Shown here in pieces: positions 1 through 8,377 of a stretch of DNA of 40,527 nucleotides. Where the stretch lies: NCBI GenBank assembly GCA_034420475.1, contig DAOULH010000064.1:1-40527 (forward strand), read 5' to 3'. The DNA comes from Bin87 sp034420475. Lineage in GTDB: Bacteria; Chloroflexota; Dehalococcoidia; Lucifugimonadales; UBA3495. A program made the position numbers and the translations under genes. The number at the start of each line of letters is the position of its first letter. The first letter of the stretch is position 1. Under the pieces are notes generated by a model that was not told the origin of the DNA, ran no database searches, and was given only the letters and a program-made list of their open reading frames with translations.

Positions 1-108
1 CGCCTCCTCACGCAAATCGTAGACGATCATCGGGTAGCCGGCCCGCTGAATGTTGGCGGACATCCCGCCGCCCATGTTCCCCAAACCAATGAATCCCACA
101 GTTTCCAT
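1..108 (-). CDS. 3-hydroxyisobutyrate dehydrogenase-like NAD(P)-binding protein (5' part only)
   Basis: Only the first 36 codons lie in the window; the gene runs off the left edge. The translation begins METVGFIGLGNMGGGMSANI, a Rossmann-fold GxGxxG dinucleotide loop (G-L-G-N-M-G) in the form typical of the 3-hydroxyisobutyrate / tartronate-semialdehyde / 6-phosphogluconate dehydrogenase superfamily. These enzymes oxidise a beta-hydroxyacid with NAD(P)+. An AGGTGA Shine-Dalgarno sits a few bases before the ATG at 108. The substrate cannot be told from this fragment. The gene is divergent from the tRNA-Gln gene. Confidence 0.7.
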   Translation of the reverse strand, partial: METVGFIGLGNMGGGMSANIQRAGYPMIVYDLREEA

Positions 109-181
109 AACGTCACCTGCTCAAAAATTGGGTTTGCAGCCGCAGTATAGCGCACGGGAAACGGCCGAATTCGAGCCAAAT

Positions 182-189
182 GCTATAAT
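182..189 (+). promoter_or_regulatory. Extended -10 promoter of tRNA-Gln
   Basis: TGCTATAAT (TGn plus a perfect TATAAT at 184-189) lies 9 bases before the mature tRNA 5' end. No convincing -35 hexamer is seen at the usual distance, so it is read as an extended -10 promoter. The same TGCTATAAT word recurs before the CoA-transferase (22586) and tRNA-Glu (minus). Confidence 0.6.
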
Positions 190-198
190 GGTCTCGAA

Positions 199-272
199 TG
201 CCCCGTGGTGTAGCGGTAGCACGTCAGCCTTTGGAGCTGTAAGCCCTGGTTCGAACCCAGGCGGGGCAGCCA
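199..272 (+). tRNA. tRNA-Gln (anticodon TTG)
   Basis: A full cloverleaf with acceptor TGCCCCG/CGGGGCA, T-loop GGTTCGAACCC and encoded CCA (270-272). The anticodon loop is CTTTGGA, giving 5'-TTG-3' for Gln. The outermost anticodon-stem pair is a T-T mismatch. The gene is followed by a hairpin terminator at 295. Confidence 0.92.
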
Positions 273-294
273 AACGCTCCTCGATTCAAGACTT

Positions 295-323
295 GGGCGA
301 CCCTTTGGTCGCCCTTATCTATT
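295..323 (+). terminator. Rho-independent terminator after tRNA-Gln
   Basis: A perfect 8-bp stem, GGGCGACC / GGTCGCCC (295-302 and 307-314) with a CTTT loop, is followed by a T-rich tail. It abuts the stop codon of the convergent P450 gene, so the hairpin may act in both directions, although only the plus strand has the T tail. Confidence 0.7.
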
Positions 324-1715
324 GGTGCGTCGTTCCAAGAACATCGGCATCCCGCCCTTGGGCCGGAGCGAAATCAGCGGCAGCATCTCGGCCTTGTGCT
401 TCGGGTCGTGGCGAACCTTCCACTGCTGCCCCAGGGTCGCCAGGATCATCTTGGCTTCCATCATCGCAAAGCCTTCTCCGATGCACTGGCGCGGCCCGCC
501 GCCGAAGGGATAGTAGGCGTAGCGAGGCAGGCTTTCCCGAAATTCCTCCGTCCACCGCTCGGGACGGAAAGCCAGGGGCTCCTCGAACCACCGTGCGTCA
601 CGCTGGATCACCAACTGCGGCGCCGCCAGCAGCGCTCCCGGCGGGATGTGATATCCACCCAGTTCGAAGGGTTGGAACGCCATCCGTGACCAGAACCAGA
701 TCGGAGGGTACAGCCGCAGCGATTCCGCGAGCAACTTGTCCGTGTAGGTCAGGTTCGCCAGGTCCGACAACTCCGGCGCCCGACCGCCGAGAGCGTCATC
801 CAGTTCCGCGTGGAAACGCGCTTGCGCGTCTGGGTTGGTCGCCAGCAGGTACCAGGTCCACGTGAGGCATACCGCCGTGGTTTCATGCCCGGCAGCAAAC
901 ATCGTGATCGTCTGGTCGCGCACCTGCCGGTCGGTCAGCGGCTGTCCGATGCCCGCCTCGTCCTCCAGCCGGGCGTCGAGCAACAGGGAGAGCAGATCGT
1001 CCTCGCCGGTGGATCTCTGCCGCCGCTGGGAAATCAGCCCGAAAATGATGCGATCAAGTTCGGCCCTCGCCCGGCGGAACCGCACCGTGTAAGGCACCGG
1101 CAGTCGGTGCATGAGTCTCCGCAGCTTGGGTGGCTGGTTCACCCGCCTGACCAGGTAGTTGTTGATCAGCTCAAACGCCTCGCCGATCCGCCGCACGTCA
1201 TCCGGGAGTTCCAGCCCGAACAGCGTTTTGACCACGATCCTCAGGGTCAGCGCGCCCATCTCCCGGGCCATGTCAACCCGCTGCCCGTCGCGCCACGTCT
1301 CCCGGTGGTGTGCGGCGTAGTCGCGCATCAACTCGCCGTACCCCTCGACCCGGCCCCGATGGAACTGCGGTTGCATCAACCGCCGCTGCTGCAGGTGCTC
1401 CACCGGCCCGGCGGTAACCAGGCCGTCGCCCATCGCGTACTTGAGCACGTCGGTGTTGGGACCCCGGCCCACCAGCCGGTGATTCGTGACCACCACGTCC
1501 CGTATCAGGTCGGGGTGGTTGACCATCAGCAGCAGGGCCGGCTTGACCGACAGCGTAACCAGGTCGCCGTACCGCGCCGAATCCAGCATGAACCGGATCG
1601 GGTCGCGTACATAACGCAGCGTCTGCCCGATGATGGGCAGCTCGGGCGGACCGGGAGGGAGGTCGCTCCGGTCAACCACCGGTCGCGGCGGATATGTCAC
1701 CGTGGACGTCGTCAT
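315..1715 (-). CDS. Cytochrome P450
   Basis: A 466-residue soluble P450 monooxygenase, normal length for the family. Diagnostic features are the I-helix oxygen-binding AGHETT around residues 270-280, the K-helix ExxR at E331-R334 (ESLRLYPP) and the heme loop FGGGPRQCIGEGFA with the thiolate ligand Cys411. No N-terminal membrane anchor is evident. These enzymes insert an oxygen atom from O2 into an organic substrate using electrons from a ferredoxin or reductase partner; none is encoded nearby, so the substrate is unknown. The overall sequence (PPGPPELPIIGQTLRYVRDP near the start) resembles CYP102/CYP110-like fatty-acid or terpenoid hydroxylases, which is inference only. A GGAG lies about 10 bases before the ATG. 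Confidence 0.93.
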   Translation of the reverse strand: MTTSTVTYPPRPVVDRSDLPPGPPELPIIGQTLRYVRDPIRFMLDSARYGDLVTLSVKPALLLMVNHPDLIRDVVVTNHRLVGRGPNTDVLKYAMGDGLVTAGPVEHLQQRRLMQPQFHRGRVEGYGELMRDYAAHHRETWRDGQRVDMAREMGALTLRIVVKTLFGLELPDDVRRIGEAFELINNYLVRRVNQPPKLRRLMHRLPVPYTVRFRRARAELDRIIFGLISQRRQRSTGEDDLLSLLLDARLEDEAGIGQPLTDRQVRDQTITMFAAGHETTAVCLTWTWYLLATNPDAQARFHAELDDALGGRAPELSDLANLTYTDKLLAESLRLYPPIWFWSRMAFQPFELGGYHIPPGALLAAPQLVIQRDARWFEEPLAFRPERWTEEFRESLPRYAYYPFGGGPRQCIGEGFAMMEAKMILATLGQQWKVRHDPKHKAEMLPLISLRPKGGMPMFLERRTNR

Positions 1716-1763
1716 AGTTCGGACTCCGGGCTGGCGGCCCGGTAACCTCCGGAAGCGCCGCGG

Positions 1764-2102
1764 CTAACCGTCCAAAGGTATCGTGGCCGTCAGCCGCGGC
1801 TGATCCCCGACTGCGCGGGTGGTATGGCCCTGGCCGGTCAAATCCTCCGCCAGTGTCACGTGGCCGGCGCCAAACCGGTGTACCGACCCGTCGCCCAAGC
1901 CGATCTCAACCTCGCCTTCCAACGTGATCACAAACTGGCGGCGTGGGGCGCAATGCCAGTCGCTGAAATATCCCGGCTCAACTCGCCGGAAAACAATCCC
2001 CTGGGCGGCCTGCATCGCTGCATACTCCGGATGCGACTCCAGTTCGATCTGCTCGATGTGCGACTGCCCGTCTTCTCCCGTGTAAAGTCTCATGATCGGC
2101 AT
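1764..2102 (-). CDS. Small cupin-domain protein
   Basis: A 112-residue single-domain cupin. The core reads as a beta-barrel with WHCAPRRQFVITLEGEVEI followed by GDGSVHRFGAGHVTLAED, matching the two cupin motifs, though the metal-ligand pattern is incomplete. The reading frame stays open further upstream, but ATG 2102 is chosen because AGGAGGGCCATC precedes it at proper spacing and the family starts there. A TGATAGAAT extended -10 on the minus strand (about 2147-2154) could drive it. Small cupins act as isomerases, dioxygenases or binding proteins; no function can be assigned. It lies upstream of the P450 on the same strand and the two could be cotranscribed. Confidence 0.75.
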   Translation of the reverse strand: MPIMRLYTGEDGQSHIEQIELESHPEYAAMQAAQGIVFRRVEPGYFSDWHCAPRRQFVITLEGEVEIGLGDGSVHRFGAGHVTLAEDLTGQGHTTRAVGDQPRLTATIPLDG

Positions 2103-2344
2103 GATGGCCCTCCTGTCGATGTTGATCCCGTACCCTGATGGGCACAATTCTATCAAAATCCGCCCGGCCGTCACTCCGTAACCGCACCAAACCGGAACCC
2201 CGCCGCCGGGCTCGCGTCGTCGGCGATCAACCACATCCGCGGCGCTGGGTCTCCATCCTTGCCGTCCCGGCCGGACGCGCCCGCAGACTGCGGGATTGGA
2301 ACTTCCGGGACCACCGCCTCCGAACCTGTTCCCGCGGGTCTCGG

Positions 2345-2373
2345 TTGACCGATGTTTACTGCCTTGTTAGAAT
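2345..2373 (+). promoter_or_regulatory. Sigma70-type promoter of the coaE operon
   Basis: TTGACC (2345-2350), a 17-base spacer, then TAGAAT (2368-2373). This is close to consensus with optimal spacing, about 30 bases before the coaE ATG. Confidence 0.7.
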
Positions 2374-2402
2374 GCCCGGCAGTCTAATAAATTCGGGCGG
2401 TC

Positions 2403-3020
2403 ATGCTTACAATCGGTCTAACGGGCGGTATTGGAAGTGGCAAAAGCGTAGTTGCCGAGCTACTCCGGGCGCAAGGCGCGTCGATAATCGACGCCGACAG
2501 GCTGGGCCACGAGGCTTACGCACCGAACTCCGAAGCTTGGCGCCAGGTCGTTGCCGCCTTTGGAGAGGACATTCTAACCACGGAAGGCGAAATCGATCGG
2601 CGCAAACTCGGATCCATAGTATTCGCTGACCCGGCGCAACTCGAGCGGCTCAACGGTATCATGCATCCGTTGATGGCCCGAATGGTCGAGGACCGCAAAG
2701 CTGACCTCGTTGCAGATGGCGTTGAGGTCGCAGTCGTGGAAGCCGCGGTGCTCTTCGAAGCGGGTTGGGATAAGCTGGTCGACGAAGTCTGGTCCACTCA
2801 CACCTCAGCCGACGTGGTCGTCGAACGCCTGCGTCAACGCAACGGAATGACCGAAGAGGAAGCCAGAAAGCGAATCAACTCGCAGATGCCGGCGGAAGAG
2901 CGCAACGGGCGTTCCGACGTGGTAGTCGAAAACTCCGCCGATTTAGCCTCATTGGAAAGCGAAGTGGCCGCTTTGTGGCAGGCTCGAGTCAAAGGAAAGG
3001 TAAATCAAGGCAATGGTTGA
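2403..3020 (+). CDS. coaE: Dephospho-CoA kinase
   Basis: A 205-residue P-loop kinase that phosphorylates the 3'-OH of the dephospho-CoA ribose, the last step of CoA synthesis. The N-terminus carries the Walker A loop GGIGSGKS (residues 8-15), followed by IDADRLGHEAY, the conserved D-A-D acceptor-site motif. VVEAAVLFEAGWD and the NGMTEEEARKRINSQM lid segment are standard CoaE signatures. Length is normal. It is the first gene after a strong promoter and its last codons overlap the start of the AAA ATPase by 8 bases, implying translational coupling. Confidence 0.95.
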   Translation: MLTIGLTGGIGSGKSVVAELLRAQGASIIDADRLGHEAYAPNSEAWRQVVAAFGEDILTTEGEIDRRKLGSIVFADPAQLERLNGIMHPLMARMVEDRKADLVADGVEVAVVEAAVLFEAGWDKLVDEVWSTHTSADVVVERLRQRNGMTEEEARKRINSQMPAEERNGRSDVVVENSADLASLESEVAALWQARVKGKVNQGNG

Positions 3021-3921
3021 AGCAAACATCGAAATGCTGGAAGACGAACCCAGTTTCAAAGAGTTCGCCATCGAAGAGTTCCTGGTCCGCAGCGAGCCGT
3101 ACTACCGCGCCGTTGGCGACGAGCTGGAATTGTTCGAGGCCGCCTACGAGCAGCACATCCCGGTCCTGCTGAAAGGCCCCACCGGGTGCGGCAAGACTCG
3201 CTTTGTCGAATACATGGCGTGGAAACTCGGCCGACCCATCACCACGGTTCGGAACGAGGCGCAGGAGATGCGCGAGGGCGAGGTTCGCGTTCCGCTGGTA
3301 ACCATTGCCTGTCACGAAGACCTCACCGCCAGCGACCTGGTCGGCCGCTACCTGCTGGATGCCAACGGCACCCGCTGGATCGACGGCCCCATGACCCGCG
3401 CGGTCAAGGCCGGAGCCATCCTGTACCTCGACGAAGTGGTGGAAGCCCGCAAGGACACCACCGTGCTCATCCACCCACTCACCGACCACCGGCGCATCCT
3501 GCCCGTCGAGAAAACCGGCAACATCATCGAGGCCGATGACCGCTTCCTGCTCTGCATCTCCTACAACCCCCACTACCAGAGCGCTCTCAAAGACCTGAAG
3601 CACAGCACTCGCCAGCGGTTCATCTCCATCGAGTTCGACTACCCGCCGGTGGACGTTGAAGCCGAGATCGTAGCCAAAGAGAGCGGCTGCGACGAAGACC
3701 AGGCCCATGCCCTCGCGCGTCTGGGCGAGAAGATCCGAAACCTCCGCGAGCACGGCCTGGCCGAAGGCGCCAGCACCCGCCTCTTGATCTACGCTGGCCG
3801 GCTGATGCAGCAGGGCATCCCCGCGCGCCGGGCCTGCCAGGTGGCCATCGTCTGGACCCTGTCCGACGAGACCGAACTGCAACGGAGCATCGAAGAGGTG
3901 GTTTACTCCATCTTTGAGTAG
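3013..3921 (+). CDS. MoxR/CbbQ/NorQ-type AAA+ ATPase
   Basis: A 302-residue AAA+ ATPase of the MoxR branch. It has Walker A GPTGCGKT (residues 55-62), Walker B ILYLDEV with D140-E141, and the CbbQ-like stretches VRVPLVTIACHEDLTASDLVGR and FLLCISYNPHY (sensor 1 region). CbbQ, NorQ and GvpN proteins work with a VWA-domain partner to remodel or insert metal into a target enzyme such as Rubisco or nitric oxide reductase. The matching VWA gene is at 4560, separated only by a Nudix gene. The start overlaps coaE by 8 bases. No obvious client enzyme is in the window, so the target is unknown. Confidence 0.9.
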   Translation: MVEANIEMLEDEPSFKEFAIEEFLVRSEPYYRAVGDELELFEAAYEQHIPVLLKGPTGCGKTRFVEYMAWKLGRPITTVRNEAQEMREGEVRVPLVTIACHEDLTASDLVGRYLLDANGTRWIDGPMTRAVKAGAILYLDEVVEARKDTTVLIHPLTDHRRILPVEKTGNIIEADDRFLLCISYNPHYQSALKDLKHSTRQRFISIEFDYPPVDVEAEIVAKESGCDEDQAHALARLGEKIRNLREHGLAEGASTRLLIYAGRLMQQGIPARRACQVAIVWTLSDETELQRSIEEVVYSIFE

Positions 3922-3935
3922 CTGATGGAACCTCA

Positions 3936-4541
3936 ATGGGTGCAATCACCCTCGATCTAGTCCGCAACGCGCTGGCCAACCGCCAGCAAGTTACTGCCGC
4001 CGCTGAAGGCCTGATGCCGGCGGCAGTAATGCTATTGCTGTACCCCAAGGACGGCGAGTTCTGCGTCCTGCTGAACAAGCGCTCCATGACGGTCGAGCAC
4101 CACAAGGGCGAAATGTCATTCCCCGGCGGCGCCCGGGACCCGGAAGACGCCGATTTCGAGGACACTGCCCGCCGCGAAACCGAAGAGGAAATGGGCATCG
4201 CCCGTGATGACATAACGATTTTGGGACGCCTCGACGATAACGTCACCCGTTCCAATTTCCTGGTAAAGGTCTTCGTCGGGACGATCCCCTATCCGTACCA
4301 GTTCAACCCCAGCTCCCACGAAATCGCGGAGGTTGTCGAAATTCCGATCAACGTTCTGCGCGATCCCGCAACCCTGCGCTGGGACTCCCGGATCGAAAAT
4401 GACGAGAGGATTTCCGTGCGTTCCTACGGCTACCAGCAACACCTCGTGTATGGGGCCACCGCCAAAATCCTCGACCAGTTCCTCGACACCATCGATGCTG
4501 AGCTGAAAAAAGATGCTGAGCTGAAAAAGACGCCGAGTTGA
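3936..4541 (+). CDS. CoA-type Nudix hydrolase (CoA pyrophosphatase-like)
   Basis: A 201-residue Nudix protein. It carries the UPF0035/NudL-type region LLNKRSMTVEHHKGEMSFPG followed by a Nudix box whose core is RRETEEEMGI (residues 79-88), the arrangement seen in enzymes that split CoA into 4'-phosphopantetheine and 3',5'-ADP. It sits 14 bases after the AAA ATPase and two genes after coaE, so CoA synthesis and breakdown share one transcript. The last residues, DAELKKDAELKK, come from an exact 18-base tandem duplication apart from one base (4494-4511 and 4512-4529). Specificity for CoA is inferred from the motif. Confidence 0.88.
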   Translation: MGAITLDLVRNALANRQQVTAAAEGLMPAAVMLLLYPKDGEFCVLLNKRSMTVEHHKGEMSFPGGARDPEDADFEDTARRETEEEMGIARDDITILGRLDDNVTRSNFLVKVFVGTIPYPYQFNPSSHEIAEVVEIPINVLRDPATLRWDSRIENDERISVRSYGYQQHLVYGATAKILDQFLDTIDAELKKDAELKKTPS

Positions 4542-4559
4542 CAAAGGAGGACACGAGCC

Positions 4560-7500
4560 TTGACTAATTCCGCTACAGGCGACCTGCTGGACGAACTCGC
4601 CAAACTTCCGCCGGCAGTTGCCGAAGCCTACCAGGCCGTCGCCGACGCCATGGCCGAGTCCTTCAGCGAAGAAGAAACGGCTCTGTGGGCCCGCGAGGGC
4701 GTCGCCATTGGCACCCAAACCGTCCGCTCCTGGGAATCCGCGGTGGAATACTACCGGGTAAGCCCGGAGGTGGCGCGGTCTCTTGCCTTTGCCTCATTCA
4801 TGCAGTGGGCGCGCTGCGGGACCTACCTGTCCCAGGACTCGCCGACTTTGGCCGTTGCCTTCTTCAAGGCCAGCCCATCCATCGTCACCAATCTCCGGCC
4901 CCAGTACATCCCGCGCTGGGCCGGTCTGGGCCGCTCACTCTACAAGGGCACCTGGAAGTCCAGCACGCTGGCCGCCCGGTTCTTCGAGGTTAGCCCCGAC
5001 TTGGTGCGCAACCTCCCCTTCTGGGACGTGGAAGTATTCGCATCACTCATCGAGGCGCTGTCCTACAAGTCCTACGACGTCGCCGCCGAGTGCCTCGTTC
5101 TGGGTCGCGACGTCCTGCCGGCCATGGGTCGGGAGCGCGAGGCGTTCCTGTCCATGTCCCGCGCGCTCACCGACAGCAGTTGGCGCGAGGTCAAGGCCTG
5201 TTTGGAAATGGCGCCCCGCGCGCTCCAGCACGTGGAAGAAGGCCAGACCGGACGGTTCCTGCGCCTCGGCGAAAAGCTCGCCAAGATGGGCCTCCGCGAC
5301 ACCTCCCGGTTTCTCTACGACGGCGCCCAGGCCCTGTCCCACGTGTCCGCCGGTTCGCAGGGTCACATCCTCGACCTGTGCGACGGCCTGCTGGCCAGCA
5401 CGCCCGATGCGGTGCCTCCCTTCCTGAAGAGCCTGGACCCGGTGCTGAACCGGATCACCCTGCAGCAACTGGATCAGTGGTACCAGCACGGCGTCGAGCT
5501 CCTGAACGAGAACCCCGAGAGCGGTATCGCATTCTTCAAGATCGAATCCAACACCTCCGAATCCATGCTGGAGACCCTTTCCTCCAGTCTGGACCTGGAA
5601 CGGGTCAAGGGCATCATGCGCCTTTACACTCGTGCGCTGTCCGGCGAGAACATCGAGGTGCTTTCCACCGCCGAGCTCGTTCGCCGACAGATCGGCTGGG
5701 TCGATCAGGATACCGCGTCCACCGACGGCACCAAGGTTTACCTGCCCCCGGTGATCGACAACTACAACGACAAATCGCAGAACTTCGCCTGGTTCAAGGT
5801 CGTGGCAACCCACCAGGTCTCCCACCTCGAATTCGGCAGTTTCCAGTTCGATTTCGTCCGGCCGGCCAACGTGTTCGACGACCGCCGGTTCCAGATGGAA
5901 GAGGCGATCCAGGCCCGCATCGAAGCCATTCGCACCGCCACCGCAGAGCACTTCCAACTGCTGGATCACGATGCCGCACCCTCCATCGAAGTTGACCAGG
6001 GTCCCGGCGGCACCATGCGGGTCTACACCGACATCGGACGCTTCCTGTCCCTGTTCGAAGACCGCCGCATGGCCTTCGACCTGTTCAGCGTGCTGGAAGA
6101 CTGCCGCTTGGACTATCGCATCAAGACCGAATACCCCGGCATCCGCCGTCCGGCCCTGGACGTGCAGGGCGACGCCCTGACCCAGCGCCCGCGTGTCGAG
6201 GAACTGCCCCTGCAGGAAGCCCTCATCGAACTGCTGGTCCACATGAGCCTGGACCGCTTCGAGGGTCTGCCCGTGCCGCAGGACTATCGGGAAGAAGCGA
6301 TCATGCTGGCCCGCATCATGCACCGCCTGCGCACCGTGCGCGCGTCCATCGAGGACACCGCCGAGGCGGCCCTGCGGGCCTACGAGATCATCTCCCGCCT
6401 CCAGAACCAGCAAGAGCCGGAGGACGAATTCCAACCCGAGGACCTGGACGATCCCGGCGAATTCTCCGAGGAAGAGTACCAGGCTCTGCTCGACAAGCTG
6501 CAGGCGCAGATGAGCGAGCAGCAAGGCGAGGAGGGCGAAGGTGACCCTTATGAATCACCGGAACCCGTTGAGTACCGCGGCGACTTCAAGCCCGAAATGG
6601 TCCAGCTGCTCACCAAATTGCAGATGGATCAGAGCGAGATGGGTGACGCCGAGCCCATGACCCAGGAAGAGCTGGAACAGCTCCTCCAGGACAGCGCCGA
6701 ACTCGAACTCGACGCCCAGGAAGGCGACGTCGACCAGAGCATGGCCATGTTCGCCCAGAACATCATGAAGGAAGCCGGCGTTCCGCCGCCGTCCAACGAC
6801 CCGGGCCGCGGCTACGGTCCCATCCTCCACGATGACGACGCCGGCGGCGAGTTGGAAGCCCTGGAACCCAAGACCTTCGTCTATGACGAATGGGACTTCC
6901 GCGCCAACGACTACAAGCCGCGCTGGTGCATCGTCAAGGAGAAGGTCCTGGACGAAGGCGACCCCAACTTCTACAACGACTCTCTCCGCAACTACGCCTC
7001 ATTGCTGGCTCACATCAAGCGCCAGTTCGAGCTCATCATGCCGGAGACCTGGCGCAAGACCTATCGCCTGATCGACGGCGAGGACATCGACCTGAATTCG
7101 GCCCTGGAAGCCTGGGCCGACCTCCGCATGAACGTGCCCCCGGACGAGAAGATCTACTGGCGCCGCAACCGCGTTGAACGCGACGTTGCCGTGGTCTTCC
7201 TGCTGGACATGTCGGCGTCCACCGCCGAGGCCATCGACGAGGGCCGCCACTCCGTGGACGACCGGGACGCCCCGGACGACCCGGTGGAGTACATGGTGTG
7301 GCTCCGCCGCCGCCGTGAGGGACTGGTGCGCCGCCACTACAAGCGCATCATCGACCTCGAACGCGAAAGCTGCGCCCTCCTCATCAACGCCCTGGAGTCC
7401 ATCGGCGACACCTACGGCATCTATGGTTTCTCCGGATATGGCCGCGAGAACGTGGAGTTCTACGTCATCAAGGACATCGAGGAGCAGTTCAACGACAAGA

Positions 7501-7868
7501 TCAAGCGGCGTATCGACAAGGTGACCCCGCTCCACGCCACCCGCATGGGTTCGGCCATCCGCCACGCCATCACCAAGCTAGAAAATCAGGACGCGGCGAC
7601 CAAGATCATGTTCCTGATCTCAGACGGTCGCCCCCAGGACCGCGGTTACAGCCGCGAAGGCGTGGAGAAGGAATACGCCGTGCACGACACCCACCAGGCC
7701 CTGTTGGAAGCCAAGCGCAAGGAAATCAACCCCTTCTGCCTGACCGTCGACAAGGCCGGCCACGACTACCTCAAGACCATGTGCGGCGACCTCAACTACG
7801 AGGTGCTGGACGACATCTGGGCGTTGCCGGAACGGTTACCCATGCTGTACCGGTCGCTCACCATGTAA
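4560..7868 (+). CDS. Large CbbO/NorD-like VWA-domain protein
   Basis: The longest gene here, 1102 residues. It starts at TTG 4560, supported by AAAGGAGG nine bases upstream. Roughly residues 1-380 are helical repeats of about 40 residues containing variants of AVAFFKASPSIVTNL and AARFFEVSPDLVRNL. A middle domain, including EDCRLDYRIKTEYPG, matches the CbbO/NorD type. An acidic, Gln/Glu-rich linker follows (about 620-720), then a C-terminal VWA domain with the MIDAS motif DMSAS starting at D883 and a later LISDGRPQDRGY. CbbO and NorD partner with CbbQ/NorQ ATPases, and the AAA gene at 3013 is the expected partner. The protein is longer than typical CbbO because of the repeats. No signal peptide, so probably cytoplasmic. 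No C-terminal anchor is seen. Confidence 0.88.
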   Translation: MTNSATGDLLDELAKLPPAVAEAYQAVADAMAESFSEEETALWAREGVAIGTQTVRSWESAVEYYRVSPEVARSLAFASFMQWARCGTYLSQDSPTLAVAFFKASPSIVTNLRPQYIPRWAGLGRSLYKGTWKSSTLAARFFEVSPDLVRNLPFWDVEVFASLIEALSYKSYDVAAECLVLGRDVLPAMGREREAFLSMSRALTDSSWREVKACLEMAPRALQHVEEGQTGRFLRLGEKLAKMGLRDTSRFLYDGAQALSHVSAGSQGHILDLCDGLLASTPDAVPPFLKSLDPVLNRITLQQLDQWYQHGVELLNENPESGIAFFKIESNTSESMLETLSSSLDLERVKGIMRLYTRALSGENIEVLSTAELVRRQIGWVDQDTASTDGTKVYLPPVIDNYNDKSQNFAWFKVVATHQVSHLEFGSFQFDFVRPANVFDDRRFQMEEAIQARIEAIRTATAEHFQLLDHDAAPSIEVDQGPGGTMRVYTDIGRFLSLFEDRRMAFDLFSVLEDCRLDYRIKTEYPGIRRPALDVQGDALTQRPRVEELPLQEALIELLVHMSLDRFEGLPVPQDYREEAIMLARIMHRLRTVRASIEDTAEAALRAYEIISRLQNQQEPEDEFQPEDLDDPGEFSEEEYQALLDKLQAQMSEQQGEEGEGDPYESPEPVEYRGDFKPEMVQLLTKLQMDQSEMGDAEPMTQEELEQLLQDSAELELDAQEGDVDQSMAMFAQNIMKEAGVPPPSNDPGRGYGPILHDDDAGGELEALEPKTFVYDEWDFRANDYKPRWCIVKEKVLDEGDPNFYNDSLRNYASLLAHIKRQFELIMPETWRKTYRLIDGEDIDLNSALEAWADLRMNVPPDEKIYWRRNRVERDVAVVFLLDMSASTAEAIDEGRHSVDDRDAPDDPVEYMVWLRRRREGLVRRHYKRIIDLERESCALLINALESIGDTYGIYGFSGYGRENVEFYVIKDIEEQFNDKIKRRIDKVTPLHATRMGSAIRHAITKLENQDAATKIMFLISDGRPQDRGYSREGVEKEYAVHDTHQALLEAKRKEINPFCLTVDKAGHDYLKTMCGDLNYEVLDDIWALPERLPMLYRSLTM

Positions 7869-7905
7869 CTGCAACCATCCACCAAACAAATGGCCTTCAA
7901 CTGTA

Positions 7906-7928
7906 GGGGCGGGTTCGGAACCCGCCCC
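7906..7928. terminator. Perfect 10-bp GC hairpin after the VWA gene
   Basis: GGGGCGGGTT and AACCCGCCCC form a perfect stem around a 3-base CGG loop, 38 bases after the VWA stop codon. There is no clean T run directly after it, so it may be a terminator, a stabiliser or a dispersed palindromic repeat. A near-identical hairpin lies at 17788. Confidence 0.5.
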
Positions 7929-7956
7929 AAGACTTTCTTTGTGGGATAGGTCTCGC

Positions 7957-8350
7957 CTACTGCCGGAGTCGACGCCGGATTCCTATCCGCAGCGGATTGC
8001 GCCGCCGGTCCTCAATCATATCGTCCACCACAGCGACTCCAGCGGCGTCCTGCTCCTTCTGTAGTTGCTCTCGAACGTCGGTCAGCGTGTCAATTTCCAG
8101 CGCCGTCAGTTTCTTTCTGCGTTCATCAATTGCCCAGAACACCAATTTAATTCCCCCCTTCGCCCAGTACGGCAACCATACCGTAAGCGATGGTATCTAC
8201 GCCGGCCATTGACTTTACTGTCTCAAGGTCGTGCCAAAATAGCCATGGTCCTCCCCCAATCAGGGCAGACAGAAGCCAAGTGACCACAGCCGCTCCGAAA
8301 GGCGTGACCATGGCATGGCGGCGCAACCACCTCACGTCATCCAATTGCAT
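7957..8350 (-). pseudogene. Small membrane protein split by a frameshift in a G6 run
   Basis: Two overlapping minus-strand frames, 8350-8147 (starting MQLDDVRWLRR) and the 3' frame ending at 7957, become one about 130-residue protein if one base is removed from the six-C run at 8153-8158 (G6 on the coding strand). The join would read AVLGEGGIKLVFWAIDERRK. The fused product has a hydrophobic segment (AAVVTWLLSALIGGGPWLF), a second near VAVLGEGGIKLVFW, and a charged, coiled-coil-like tail. No good ribosome site precedes the second frame, which would need a TTG. It could be a real frameshift mutation, a sequencing error, or programmed slippage. Family not recognised. Confidence 0.5.
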
Positions 8351-8377
8351 CGTACCATCGGGACTGAGTCCCTGTCA

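Noticed and set aside
50..865. A 271-residue plus-strand frame across the tRNA-Gln and P450
   Set aside because: It crosses a tRNA and is antisense to a clear P450, with low-complexity composition typical of GC-rich shadow frames.
2989..3945. A 318-residue minus-strand frame antisense to the AAA ATPase
   Set aside because: The plus-strand frame has Walker motifs and ribosome context; the minus frame has none.
5043..6524. A 493-residue minus-strand frame inside the VWA gene
   Set aside because: Antisense to a domain-supported gene; a Leu/Gly/Val-rich shadow with no motif.
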